Assembly: GCF_000420325.1 (NCBI RefSeq)
Contig: NZ_ATUS01000001.1
Location: 810,463 to 874,462 of the forward strand
From: Spongiibacter tropicus DSM 19543
GTDB lineage: Bacteria; Pseudomonadota; Gammaproteobacteria; Pseudomonadales; Spongiibacteraceae
DNA length: 64,000 bases
Reading direction: 5' to 3'
The translations under genes and the position numbers were made by a program. Below, one piece after another: positions 1 to 9,397 of the stretch. The notes beneath the pieces were generated by a model that had not been told where the DNA came from, searched no databases, and was given only the letters and a program-made list of their open reading frames with translations. Positions within the stretch are counted from its first letter, which is position 1. Each line of letters opens with the position of its first letter.

Positions 1-819
1 ATTGAGAATTTCAATAGTAAAGAAAGCTTCAGGCTCAGTTTAAAGAAGCTTCACCTCGACAATGCGCACAGTATGGAGCTGGATGACGCCGCCGCCGAAA
101 CCCTGTTTTTTCACTCGAGCAAAGTCCCAAGCCGATTAAAAAAAGGCCAGATCCAATCCAGTACGGCGCATATTAAAAATATTATCAAAATACAAAAAGC
201 CCTGAATAAGAAAATCGTAGAGAAAAAGATCTATGCGGGAATGATCGATCTCCCCCCCTATTCGTTTATCGCGATCAATACCCGAGGCGAAGTCAAAGCC
301 ATCAGTGACTCCGCCCAACGGATTCTCAATATGCATGCGGGCATTTATATCGAGCGTGGAAAACTGCTTATCGCGGATAATGCTATTCAGGCCGCGCTCA
401 ATCAGACCCTGAATCAGCTAGGCTTGCCCATCACCGGGGAGGCCTGTTCCCTGAACGCCGCCTTCACGATTAATGGTGAAGATAATTATCCCGAGCTGGA
501 AGTTCTGCTGAAGCCTCACCCCTGCCCGCTCAGTTCGGAGGAGGATGCCGTACTGCTGGTTGTACTGTCGGAGCGACGAACAGCGGATTCCCCAAACGTG
601 GATATCATTAAGAAGTTATTCGGTCTCACCAATACCGAGGCGAGAATCGCCATACTCCTGAGTGAGGGGCTAAAAACAGAGGAAATAAAAGACGCATTGG
701 GGATCAGCTACAGCACCGCAAGAACGCACCTGCGAGCTATCTTCCATAAAACCGGCACGCATCGGCAATCGGCGATTGTGCGACTGATGCTGAAAAGCGG
801 TGTGCGATTGAGCCAGTAG
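1..819 (+). CDS. LuxR-family transcriptional regulator (5' end outside window)
   Basis: The frame is open from the first base, so the gene almost certainly begins before the window; an internal ATG at 73 is only a fallback start. The visible 272 residues end in a LuxR/GerE helix-turn-helix (about residues 205-268), with the family pattern LTNTEARIAILLSEG followed by a recognition helix around SYSTARTHLRAIFHKTG. The preceding part has no domain I can name and may bind a ligand. It converges on the catabolic operon (stop codons 2 bases apart), which makes it a plausible local regulator; LuxR-type regulators control steroid catabolism in Comamonas (TeiR). That link is inference. Confidence 0.85.
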   Translation: MENFNSKESFRLSLKKLHLDNAHSMELDDAAAETLFFHSSKVPSRLKKGQIQSSTAHIKNIIKIQKALNKKIVEKKIYAGMIDLPPYSFIAINTRGEVKAISDSAQRILNMHAGIYIERGKLLIADNAIQAALNQTLNQLGLPITGEACSLNAAFTINGEDNYPELEVLLKPHPCPLSSEEDAVLLVVLSERRTADSPNVDIIKKLFGLTNTEARIAILLSEGLKTEEIKDALGISYSTARTHLRAIFHKTGTHRQSAIVRLMLKSGVRLSQ

Positions 820-821
820 TC

Positions 822-1535
822 TCAGCGCTCGATCTGTCCCAGATTGGCATGAAGTACCGCGCCGTTGACCGCCGCGTTGTTGCTGCAGAAATAGATGACG
901 TCGGCAATCTCCTCAGGCCGCAACAGGCGTTGCTGGGTGATTCCGCTGACGATGGAGGCCATGACCTGTTCATCGCTGCCGATGTGCTCCAACAGCATCT
1001 CCGTTTCGGTAAAACCGGGGCAGACACAGGCGGTGTGAATACCTTTGCCAGCCAGATCCTGACAGCTGCTCCGCATCAGGCCAATCAGTGCATGTTTCGA
1101 CACGACATAGGCGGCAGTATTGCTCACCGCTTTTTCACCGAGGGTAGACCCCACGTAAACCACCGATGAGCCTTGCGCCATATACGGCAGGAGCCGTTTC
1201 ACCAACTCGGCTGCCGCCACCACATTCACCTCAAAGCACTGCCGGAATTGCGCAGACTCGACACCACCGACCCCACCTTTCGTCATCACCGCCGCACTGT
1301 GCACCAGAGCGACCTCGGCACGTCCACCCTCATGCGGGAAGACATCGTTCAATACCGCTGCCAATGCCTCAGACCAGTCCGCAGCTGAAAAATCTGCCGT
1401 GATATTGATAACGCCGGGCAGTTCACAGGGCCGCCGCGACAGATTAATAATTCGATAGCCCTCTCTGGCAAAACGCTGTGCGGTGGCGAAACCAATCCCT
1501 CTGCTGCCGCCGCTGACGACGAGTACTTTTGCCAT
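822..1535 (-). CDS. SDR family NAD(P)-dependent oxidoreductase
   Basis: Classical short-chain dehydrogenase of 237 residues with the cofactor motif GGSRGIG at residues 9-15, catalytic Ser130, Tyr143 and Lys147 (YVVSK). It would oxidise or reduce a hydroxyl/keto group using NAD(P). It is the last gene of the minus-strand catabolic run that starts at 14641, 73 bases after the small gene at 1609-1908. The substrate cannot be read from sequence; a hydroxysteroid or ring-cleavage intermediate is a guess from context. Confidence 0.9.
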   Translation of the reverse strand: MAKVLVVSGGSRGIGFATAQRFAREGYRIINLSRRPCELPGVINITADFSAADWSEALAAVLNDVFPHEGGRAEVALVHSAAVMTKGGVGGVESAQFRQCFEVNVVAAAELVKRLLPYMAQGSSVVYVGSTLGEKAVSNTAAYVVSKHALIGLMRSSCQDLAGKGIHTACVCPGFTETEMLLEHIGSDEQVMASIVSGITQQRLLRPEEIADVIYFCSNNAAVNGAVLHANLGQIER

Positions 1536-1608
1536 AGGAATATCATTACCTTAAAAAAAGGCCGACTATCCAGCCGGCCAAAAAGCCCACGCCGAGGTGA
1601 ACGTAGAA

Positions 1609-1908
1609 TCAGGCGCAACGAACCCCTTCCACCGAGTTCTTGCCCATTGGTCCGACTTTCACGGTGCCGTTAAAATTGTCGCCTTCAACTTCCACCGCGA
1701 ACTCCAGCGTCATGGCAATAGGCGTGGTTACCTTGCAATTCCAGCTTGCCTGATCGCCATCGGCCTTGCCGTCTTCCATGACAATGGCGCCCAGCGGGGA
1801 AAGAATCTCTCCCTCCAATGCGCCGTCATTCAGGTTGGCGGTCATTTTGCCCTTCTGCTTCCCCATCGGGGTGTTCAGAGTGATATCCCAAGATCCAGCA
1901 ATACTCAT
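1609..1908 (-). CDS. small conserved-looking protein of unknown function (99 aa)
   Basis: I do not recognise this family. The 99-residue product has no signal peptide or membrane segment and alternates polar and hydrophobic residues in a way that suggests an all-beta fold: a GSWDITLNTPMG start, then repeated G-x-I/V strands. ATG at 1908 has a good ribosome site (GGAGAAAG, about 5 bases upstream). It lies between the DUF3604 lipoprotein gene and the SDR gene on the same strand, so it is probably co-transcribed with the catabolic genes. A small lipocalin-like or binding protein is possible but unsupported. Confidence 0.75.
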   Translation of the reverse strand: MSIAGSWDITLNTPMGKQKGKMTANLNDGALEGEILSPLGAIVMEDGKADGDQASWNCKVTTPIAMTLEFAVEVEGDNFNGTVKVGPMGKNSVEGVRCA

Positions 1909-2007
1909 TTTTCTTTCTCCACACAGTGATCAATTATTATTCAAACGTAATACTTACCCAGATCGTCGTTGCGCCGTTTCCTCCCTATCGTTCTGCTTGA
2001 GCGGGTT

Positions 2008-3888
2008 TTAATTACCGACACCCTCGCCCGGCTCTTCAGCGGCCTGATACCAGATGGCCGATGTCACCGCACGCTCTTGAATACTCACCGGGTCCATGGG
2101 CTCCTCACCAAGCTTGGCCGCATCGTAGGTAGACCAACGGGGCGTGGGTATCTCAATAACGCGCGCGTAGTAGAAGGCGGTTTGTTCCGGCCTGAAGTCA
2201 GGGTCTTTCCAGACAGCCGATAGCTGCACATCGCCAATCGTGTTGGTATAGCTGGCCGTTTTGGCGTCGACGGTATTCCCCACCTCGGGCACGCGCCCGG
2301 AAGTCGGGTCTTTTACCCGGCCGTCAGAGAGCGCAACATCGTAGATACGCTCATGGGATTGCCCCTGCTCGTCGACCCAGCCCTTGATAATCTGAATGCG
2401 GTCCAGATTGCCGCTTTCAGGGTCTTTGACCGCCCAAACGGCGAAAGAGGGTGCAGCGTCTGTTGCCGGGGGCAGCTCGCCGCCCATGGGGACACCACTC
2501 GCCTCTGCCAGCGTAATCCGCTCAGCCCGGTCGATCAGATCGCTGGGGTAGTTCCAGCCCCCAAAGAACCGCACAACGATTCTTGGCCCGGAACTGGCAT
2601 AGGTTTCCTTACGACGCATGGCATCGAAGATGGATTCCCGGGTATTGGCCGTTGCCCAGACGGCAGCCAGACCTGCGGCGCCCCAGCGGCGAGAAATACG
2701 GTATTTCTCCGGCAGGAGAATCGTTTTACCCAGCCTTATGCCTGCGGTGCCATCCAACAGCGGAAGCTTGCCGTGATAATTGTCCTCTTCCACCGGGGAC
2801 GACGCATTGTGGCTATCGGTACTGCCAATCACACCAAACTTGTAGGGATTGAAGTTTTCGCTGTGGGACATTTCTATCCCCAGCCGCAAGGCATCGCGGG
2901 CATAGCCACCTTTGGGCTCAGATTTCCTGATTTTTGCCGACAGAATGGTGTCGAAGATTTCGAAGTCGGCAAAGGGATCATCAGGCGACAGCGCCGGATG
3001 CGTCTCCGAAGTGCCTTTCACCTGAAAAATCTCGCTGAGCGGCTCGTTGCGCATGCGTCGTTCGGCATAGGCGGCATCCATCGCCGAGCCATCGAAGGTT
3101 TTGTCGCCGTACATGAGGCCGCCGCTGACGTTACCGTTATGCGGAATCGCCAGGTTATCCATACCCTGCTCGCGCTGCTTCTCCAGCTCGTCCCACAGAT
3201 CTTTGGGGTTCTGCGAAATGGTCGAACTGAATGGCGCATCGGGAACCTTGCTGCCCCGGTAAAGCACGTTGCGGTGCAGATTGTTCTTGTCCGGCATCGA
3301 CGACCACTCGTAGCCGATAAACGTGGTAAATGTCCCCGGCTCGTAGTTCCTCTCGGCGCTGGCAATGATTTCCTGCCAGGCATCGGCCATCGATTCCTTT
3401 CCGCCCTCGACCTGCCCGACCTTGGGGTCAAAGCCCACCATGGTGCGTATCCAGGCAAGGGTATTGCTGATCGGGCCGTCCTCAATCAAGCGCGTTCGGA
3501 GTGAACGATCACTTAATGGCAGATCCGGCTGCATGCCTCGCACAACGCCGAGAAATTCCGAGTGATCGGTCACCGCAGCAAAGTCCAAGGGTCTGCTGAT
3601 ACGGATGCCATATTCCGCCGCGTGGGCGATTTCGCCGCCCTTGGCGAAGCGGTAGGCATCATCAGGCAGCCCCCGGACGCCCATCACATAGGCGTCAGTG
3701 GAAAAGCTGGTGTGAATATGGACGTCGCCCCACAGCAGATGCCGATCCGGATTTTCGGCAACCGCTGCCTTGGCCGGCGGCTGGACGGCCTTGTCCGGAT
3801 CGTATTTCGGATAGAGGGTCGGATCTTCGACGGGAGAACACCCCGCCAGGAGCAGTACAACACCAACCGAGCATATCGCTAATTTCAT
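2008..3888 (-). CDS. DUF3604 (PHP-like) lipoprotein, putative metal-dependent hydrolase
   Basis: The 626-residue protein begins with a lipoprotein signal (lipobox LLAGC, Cys16), so it is membrane-anchored on the periplasmic side. The body matches DUF3604: WGDVHIHTSFSTDA at about residues 53-66 (HxH metal site), AAVTDHSEF, GYEWSSMP, IPHNGN and IGSTDSHNA give a series of His/Asp ligands like those of PHP-type phosphoesterases. Its reaction is not established. ATG at 3888 follows TAAGGAG. It lies 37 bases after the TonB receptor gene, suggesting it acts on the imported substrate or a derivative in the envelope. Confidence 0.88.
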   Translation of the reverse strand: MKLAICSVGVVLLLAGCSPVEDPTLYPKYDPDKAVQPPAKAAVAENPDRHLLWGDVHIHTSFSTDAYVMGVRGLPDDAYRFAKGGEIAHAAEYGIRISRPLDFAAVTDHSEFLGVVRGMQPDLPLSDRSLRTRLIEDGPISNTLAWIRTMVGFDPKVGQVEGGKESMADAWQEIIASAERNYEPGTFTTFIGYEWSSMPDKNNLHRNVLYRGSKVPDAPFSSTISQNPKDLWDELEKQREQGMDNLAIPHNGNVSGGLMYGDKTFDGSAMDAAYAERRMRNEPLSEIFQVKGTSETHPALSPDDPFADFEIFDTILSAKIRKSEPKGGYARDALRLGIEMSHSENFNPYKFGVIGSTDSHNASSPVEEDNYHGKLPLLDGTAGIRLGKTILLPEKYRISRRWGAAGLAAVWATANTRESIFDAMRRKETYASSGPRIVVRFFGGWNYPSDLIDRAERITLAEASGVPMGGELPPATDAAPSFAVWAVKDPESGNLDRIQIIKGWVDEQGQSHERIYDVALSDGRVKDPTSGRVPEVGNTVDAKTASYTNTIGDVQLSAVWKDPDFRPEQTAFYYARVIEIPTPRWSTYDAAKLGEEPMDPVSIQERAVTSAIWYQAAEEPGEGVGN

Positions 3889-3925
3889 TGCTGCTCCTTA
3901 CACGCGTCCAAAACAGGGTCGGTCA

Positions 3926-6409
3926 TCAGTCAGCGAACTCATATTTCAGCTCCAGACCAAAATGCGCTTCCTTGCCCAGGGTGATGGAGTTGGTACCAAA
4001 CCCGGAGTACACCGCGCTGCCCGTAGCAATGTACTCTTTGTTGGTAATGTTGTTGCCGTACAAAGACAGGCTGACATTGTCCCTGTCCTTGGGCACCCAG
4101 CTCAGGCGCGCAGACCAGGTACTGAAGCCCTTGATTGTGGCTGAGTCGCGGAACTCAGGGCGACCGGCGGCGGAGTCACCACCGATAAACTGCTCGGCAC
4201 GGGTATTGCGGCTGAGCACGAAGTCGATGACGCCAAACCGTGTTTGCGTGGTGTAGTTGGCCGACAGGTTGTACACGTATTTGGGGATGAACGGGAATGG
4301 CTCGTCACTGCGATCGACCGAGGTCGGAGCTCCAGTAATGGGGTCTAAGGTCTCGTCATCGAATTCCAGGAACTCGGCATCAATGTAGTTCCCCGAGGCA
4401 TTGAGCATCCACTTGTCGCTCAGCAACCACTTGAGCTCCATTTCGACACCTTCCATCTTGGCGAGGCCCGCGTTGTTGGTATACAACTCAGGCGCCCCGA
4501 GAGAAGGGACGGTCGAGACCACGACTTGAATGTCTTTGTAGTCTGAACTGTACAGGGCCATGTTCAAGCGCATGCGACGGTCCAGAGCGTCGAGCTTGAA
4601 GCCGATTTCCTTGCTGACGACGTACTCGGGATCAAAACTGCCAATTCCCGTTGAGAGAACATTAAAGCCCCCGGATTTGAAGCCCTCGCTGACACTGGCG
4701 TACAACATCAAGTCATCAACGCCTGCCATATCGAAATGTTCTGACGCATTCCACGACAGACTGGCCATCGGCGACAAACGCTCGAAGTCCAACTCGCCGT
4801 TCCTCGTATCTCCACGAGACAACTCAATTTCAGTACCATCGAGCTGATTGAACTGCGTTTCTGTCATCACCGTAATAGGAATCGACGGCGGCAGCGGGAT
4901 ACCCAGAATCGGCGGTACCGTCTGAGAGTCAAACAGCTCGACGTGGATCTCTCGTTGTTCGTAGGAATAACGCAGACCTGCGGTGAGCTGCAGTGAAGGC
5001 AGGATATCGTAGGTCAACTGGGAAAAAGCGGCGTATGAGGTATTGTCGTAGGAACTGAGTGATGCGGTATTGATCCCGCGAACATACAGGCAGTCCTCCG
5101 GCAATAAGCCACAAAACATATTCAACGACGGCAGACCTGGCAGGCTCTCAAAACCCACCCAACCTTCTTCGTTCGTAGACTGACCGCTCAACTGGCGATC
5201 CAGTGATTCCCACGAGGCAAACAGCCCCACGGTGTAGTTCATTTTGTCGCTGAATGCGGTACCGGTGTATTGGATTTCCTGACCCAGGGTGTATCGTCCA
5301 CCCTCATCGTCGTAGACCCCCTGACGCTTGAGCTGGTCCCGAACATGGGAGGTGTTGCCGACTGAGAGCAGGTCCGTCGCGTCAAAATCGAAGTCGCTGA
5401 AATTGTCGCCCTTGATGACGTAGGACGTAATACTGGTCAGCGTACCCGGCCCGACATCCCAGGTTAAGGTATTCCCAAACAGGGCATCGCGAGACGTAAA
5501 AACACTGCCGAAATTTTCGGTTTTAACCTTCTCGGTGCCAATCAGTTTTTCAGATTCGGAACACACTTCATTGTAGGTTTCTGAGCGCCCGGGGGTTCGC
5601 GCATAGCTCATGGCGCCAGTCAGCGTAATTTGCTGACAATAGTGTGGCGAAATATTTTCGTCCTGCTTGTTGAAGTAAGCCAGAGACTTCATCGACAGCG
5701 TGTCACTGATACGCCACACGAGCTGGAGCGATGCCACCAGCCGGTCGTCATCCCCCAGGTGGCGCCCCGTATCATCATCTTCGGCATAGCCATCGGATTT
5801 CACTGAGGCCAGCGTCAATCTCGACAGCAGCCGGTCTTCAATCAATGGGACGTCCATCGACACCTGCAGGTCGCGCTGCCCGAGCGTATCCAGCCGAGAA
5901 TTAAAGCTCATGGCAAGCTGCTCAGCCGGCTCTTTGCTGGTTACCAGAATCGCCCCACCGACACTGTTTTTTCCGAACAGAGTTCCCTGCGGACCACGCA
6001 GCACCTGCACACTTTGCAGCGCTACGGTATCCAGCAACTGGCTGTCGTTTCTTGCCAGGAAAATACCATCCATATAGACCGCGACGCCGGGATCAGCTTG
6101 AACTTCATTGAGCCGTACCTGCCCGACACCGCGAATAGAGAATGCGCCCTGTTTGCGACCTTCACGCTGATCCAGACTGGGAGCCAGCTTGGAAATATCG
6201 GCGATAGTGGCAACATTATTTGCTGCCATCTCCTCTGCCGAAACAGCCGTTACTGCCACCGGTACGCCTTGCAGGCTCTCGTCGCGTTTACGCGCGGTGA
6301 CCAGAACTTCCTCAATCGCATTACCTGCCCGGGGCGCATTTTGTGCGATAGCAACTTGCCCATACATCGGCGCAGCAAGCGTCGCCGCAATTATGATACT
6401 TTTTTTCAT
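3926..6409 (-). CDS. TonB-dependent outer membrane receptor
   Basis: About 827 residues with a signal peptide (MKKSIIIAATLAA... cut near VAIAQ), a TonB-box/plug start (IEEVLVTARKRDESLQGVPV), a plug domain to about residue 150, and a long beta-barrel ending in KYEFAD. Such receptors take up large substrates across the outer membrane using TonB-ExbBD energy. ATG at 6409 is preferred over an upstream ATG at 6430 because it gives a normal signal peptide, although neither has a strong ribosome site. Placed between a sulfatase and a DUF3604 lipoprotein, it is probably the importer for the compound degraded by this cluster. Substrate not readable. Confidence 0.93.
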   Translation of the reverse strand: MKKSIIIAATLAAPMYGQVAIAQNAPRAGNAIEEVLVTARKRDESLQGVPVAVTAVSAEEMAANNVATIADISKLAPSLDQREGRKQGAFSIRGVGQVRLNEVQADPGVAVYMDGIFLARNDSQLLDTVALQSVQVLRGPQGTLFGKNSVGGAILVTSKEPAEQLAMSFNSRLDTLGQRDLQVSMDVPLIEDRLLSRLTLASVKSDGYAEDDDTGRHLGDDDRLVASLQLVWRISDTLSMKSLAYFNKQDENISPHYCQQITLTGAMSYARTPGRSETYNEVCSESEKLIGTEKVKTENFGSVFTSRDALFGNTLTWDVGPGTLTSITSYVIKGDNFSDFDFDATDLLSVGNTSHVRDQLKRQGVYDDEGGRYTLGQEIQYTGTAFSDKMNYTVGLFASWESLDRQLSGQSTNEEGWVGFESLPGLPSLNMFCGLLPEDCLYVRGINTASLSSYDNTSYAAFSQLTYDILPSLQLTAGLRYSYEQREIHVELFDSQTVPPILGIPLPPSIPITVMTETQFNQLDGTEIELSRGDTRNGELDFERLSPMASLSWNASEHFDMAGVDDLMLYASVSEGFKSGGFNVLSTGIGSFDPEYVVSKEIGFKLDALDRRMRLNMALYSSDYKDIQVVVSTVPSLGAPELYTNNAGLAKMEGVEMELKWLLSDKWMLNASGNYIDAEFLEFDDETLDPITGAPTSVDRSDEPFPFIPKYVYNLSANYTTQTRFGVIDFVLSRNTRAEQFIGGDSAAGRPEFRDSATIKGFSTWSARLSWVPKDRDNVSLSLYGNNITNKEYIATGSAVYSGFGTNSITLGKEAHFGLELKYEFAD

Positions 6410-6517
6410 AATAGTATTTTTACCTGCCATTAATTATTTTAATTATTTAAAGCTGATAAATATGAAAAACCATTCATCTACCACCAGCATTAAGCTACAG
6501 TAGCGTCAAAAGGCAGC

Positions 6518-6548
6518 ACATATAAGAATGCATTTGTAATTTATATGT
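6518..6548. promoter_or_regulatory. inverted repeat between sulfatase and TonB receptor genes
   Basis: ACATATAA (6518-6525) and its exact complement TTATATGT (6541-6548) flank a 15-base centre that contains ATGCAT. It lies in the AT-rich 181-base gap upstream of the receptor gene. It could be an operator or a transcript stem-loop; no U-tract follows on the minus strand. Confidence 0.35.
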
Positions 6549-6590
6549 ATCCAATTAAAAACCAATCGACGATATTCACTAACACCGCGC

Positions 6591-8360
6591 TTAATCGGCA
6601 GATAAAGAAACCCAAATACTCATAAAAAAATCGATAATATCGACAGCAAATTCACATACGAGTCCGCACTCACCCACGAACAGATCACCGAAGGAAATGG
6701 AAACGGGTGGACGAGGTGGAATTACACCCACCCGCTGTTTGTAGTCCATATAAAAGTTGACCATTTCTTCCAGCCTGAGCGGGTGTTCAGCAGCAAGGTT
6801 GAATGTCTCTGAGGGGTCACTATCAAGGTTATAAAGTTGCCAGTCACCGGATCCCACCGGGGGCATTAATCTTGTCGCTTTCCAGCTACCATCAATAACC
6901 GCTTGATGACCAAACAACTCCATCGCAAAACGGCGCTCGGAAGACGTCGAGATATCTTGCCAATTGCGGATCAGAGACTTCCCCTCGGGCTGAGCTTTAC
7001 CGGAAAACACCGGATTGGATTGGGTATCGACCCCGGCAAGCGCATAGAGGGTGGCGGAAATATCTTTGACGCTGGCAAGGTACTGGCTGAATTTATTACG
7101 TTCCAATCCCGGTCCTGCGACAATCAACGGCGAGCGAACGCCCCCTTCTGACACCACGCCTTTGTAAAGCCTGAACGGCGCTGCCGAGGCCCAGGCCCAC
7201 TCTCTGCCCTGAAACAGGTGCCCGCCTTCGCCGCCTTGTTTAACCGCGTCATCGGGAAAATTTTCATGAAACCACGCCCTTGTCATATTGGGATAAGACA
7301 GGGGCGTGGCCCCGTTGGGACCGTTGTCGGAAAAGAAGATAACGTAAGTATTTTCCAGCTTACCGGCGGCGTCGAGACTGGCCAGCAAACGTGCGATCTG
7401 CTGGTCCATGTATTCGATCATGGAGGCGTAAATCTCCATTGGCTTGGCGTCATTCGCACGCTCATCCAAGCTTCTTTCATTCCACGACGGCGCGGCGCCG
7501 GGAAGAAAAGCGGGGAACTGAGGTGCGCTCCACACATCGATATCGGCGGGAATCAGACCGCGGCCTGTCAGCCCTGCCACACGCTTGCGGAGGGTTGCCT
7601 CCGGCCCCGCCGCATATACGCCCTGATATTTATCGGCCCATTCCGGGGGAACCTGAAGAGGATCATGTGGCGCGGTATAGGCGAGGTAGGCAAAGAATGG
7701 CGCGCCTTCGGGCACCGCGTTGATATATTCAAGAATTTTATCGGTATAGTTTTTCGAAGAATAGAAATCGTCGGGAAGAACAACCGCTTCGCCGTTCTCG
7801 AAATAGCTTGCGTGGCCGCCACGGTACAGTGGCTTCGCATCGTTAAAGTGGCTGGCGCCGCCTTCCGCTAGAAAAAACGACTGATCAAAACCCCGCTTAT
7901 CTGGATACTGAGCCGCCTCCTTGGCAAGGTGCCACTTACCACTCATTAGAGTGGCATAGCCAACACTTTTCAGTGCTTCTGCAACCGTCACCACACCGTT
8001 GTGAAGTTGCCCGGCGTAATTGATGGATTCAAGCTGATTTGGCGCCTGAACGCCTTCCATACTGCCCACACCGGCAATATGACTATCGACACCGGTCATC
8101 AACATGGATCGCGTGGGCGAGCAGGTCGGCGACACATAGAAGCGCGTCATGGTTACCCCTCGCCGCGCCAGTCCGTCCAGTGTCGGCGTGTGGATTTCGC
8201 TGCCCATAAAGCTGAGGTCGGACCAGCCCATATCATCGGCAAGAATGACAATGAAGTTAGGCCGCTCCGTCGACGCAGCGACTCCCACCGGCAGCAGCAG
8301 TGCCAGGAATGACATCATGCATGCGAGATAGCGTTTGTAACGAACAAGACTGGCTGACAT
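6591..8360 (-). CDS. exported type I sulfatase (arylsulfatase family)
   Basis: Alkaline-phosphatase-fold sulfatase of 589 residues. The signature CSPTR with Cys80 (CxPxR, the cysteine converted to formylglycine) is followed by SMLMTG; metal-binding ADD lies at 41-43, and HLAKE and FFSDNGP are further family blocks. A hydrophobic N-terminus (residues 12-29) indicates export. ATG at 8360 is chosen because GGAGCGAG lies just upstream; the GTG at 8402 lacks this. It hydrolyses sulfate esters and would need a formylglycine-generating or radical SAM activator, not seen in this window. Neighbouring ring-cleavage genes suggest a sulfated cyclic alcohol or phenol as substrate. Confidence 0.92.
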   Translation of the reverse strand: MSASLVRYKRYLACMMSFLALLLPVGVAASTERPNFIVILADDMGWSDLSFMGSEIHTPTLDGLARRGVTMTRFYVSPTCSPTRSMLMTGVDSHIAGVGSMEGVQAPNQLESINYAGQLHNGVVTVAEALKSVGYATLMSGKWHLAKEAAQYPDKRGFDQSFFLAEGGASHFNDAKPLYRGGHASYFENGEAVVLPDDFYSSKNYTDKILEYINAVPEGAPFFAYLAYTAPHDPLQVPPEWADKYQGVYAAGPEATLRKRVAGLTGRGLIPADIDVWSAPQFPAFLPGAAPSWNERSLDERANDAKPMEIYASMIEYMDQQIARLLASLDAAGKLENTYVIFFSDNGPNGATPLSYPNMTRAWFHENFPDDAVKQGGEGGHLFQGREWAWASAAPFRLYKGVVSEGGVRSPLIVAGPGLERNKFSQYLASVKDISATLYALAGVDTQSNPVFSGKAQPEGKSLIRNWQDISTSSERRFAMELFGHQAVIDGSWKATRLMPPVGSGDWQLYNLDSDPSETFNLAAEHPLRLEEMVNFYMDYKQRVGVIPPRPPVSISFGDLFVGECGLVCEFAVDIIDFFMSIWVSLSAD

Positions 8361-8471
8361 AGCTCGCTCCGCTCCCAGAAGCCCCGGACCATATATCGAC
8401 ACGGTGAACGCTAGACCTGACTGCCACAGTGCCGATATTGATAAACCGATGTGCCGACAAAGACCCCGACG

Positions 8472-9338
8472 TCAGGAGACGACGGGATTTTCATTGCGAA
8501 TCACACTGTTTGTCCGCGCCTGAATCATCGCCTGATGATCGTCCAGATAGGGGCGAATCCAGAACTGATTACTGCTGACGCCCTCGAAGCAGGCTTCCGC
8601 GACCTCGTCGGGCTCGGTAAGTTTGAACTCGACATTTGCCCCCAAGGCTGATTTCTTCAAATCCTCCATGGTCAGGTAGTCACCGACTTCCGTTTCGTCT
8701 TTGAACTTCGACTGCCGATTGCGCTGAGAGGCAAGAATTTGTGTATTCACCATATGCGGCCCCGGAAACAGCAGGTGCACTTTGAGTTTGGGAGACTCTT
8801 TGCTGAGCTGGCTGTACAGCACCTCGGTCATCGACGTGACCGCCGCTTTGGACGAGGCATAGATCGGGGTTGTCGGGAAAGAGATACACGCGCCGTTAAA
8901 GGAGGTGGTATTGATAATATGTCCTTCCCTGTCATCGGCGAGCATGCGTGGTACGAAGGCTCGAATACCGTTGGCAACGCCCATCACATTGACGGAGTAG
9001 CCCCAGCTCCAGTCGTTGGCGGTGAGGTTCCAGATCTTGCGATCCGCCTCTTTCACCCCCACCCCGGCATTGTTGAACAACATATCCACGTGGCCGAACG
9101 CCTCGTAGGCGCTGTCTGCGAGCGCCTGAACCGACTCGGCGTCGCTGACATCAGTTACCACACCGATGGCGTTGATGCCATCTTCCTCCAGCGTTGCCAC
9201 GGCGCGGTCCAGCGCCCTCTGCTCGATGTCGGCAACAACAATATTCATTCCCTCGCGACCGAAGCGCTGGCACAGCGCAAAGCCGACGCCACTGGCCCCC
9301 CCCGTGATCACGGCTGTTTTTCCCAGGTATGCTTGCAT
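8472..9338 (-). CDS. SDR family oxidoreductase
   Basis: Classical SDR of 288 residues: cofactor motif GGASGVG at 13-19, NNAG at 89-92, and catalytic Tyr160/Lys164 (YASSK). The ATG at 9338 is preferred to the TTG at 9350; GGTGGTG lies 4 bases upstream of it. It is in the middle of the catabolic operon, between the extradiol dioxygenase and sulfatase genes, so it probably acts on a hydroxyl or keto group of the same substrate. It resembles the SDR at 17880-18716 more than the other SDRs here (same GMN after beta-2 and VNxMGVxNGIxAFVPR block). Confidence 0.9.
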   Translation of the reverse strand: MQAYLGKTAVITGGASGVGFALCQRFGREGMNIVVADIEQRALDRAVATLEEDGINAIGVVTDVSDAESVQALADSAYEAFGHVDMLFNNAGVGVKEADRKIWNLTANDWSWGYSVNVMGVANGIRAFVPRMLADDREGHIINTTSFNGACISFPTTPIYASSKAAVTSMTEVLYSQLSKESPKLKVHLLFPGPHMVNTQILASQRNRQSKFKDETEVGDYLTMEDLKKSALGANVEFKLTEPDEVAEACFEGVSSNQFWIRPYLDDHQAMIQARTNSVIRNENPVVS

Positions 9339-9397
9339 TTTCACCACCAATTATTCTGTTGTTATCGTTGTATTGTTATGAGCGTGTCGGCGATCGC

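Noticed and set aside
2353-3504. 383-codon open frame on the plus strand
   Set aside because: It lies wholly opposite the DUF3604 gene, has no ribosome site or recognisable product, and follows the codon bias of the other strand.
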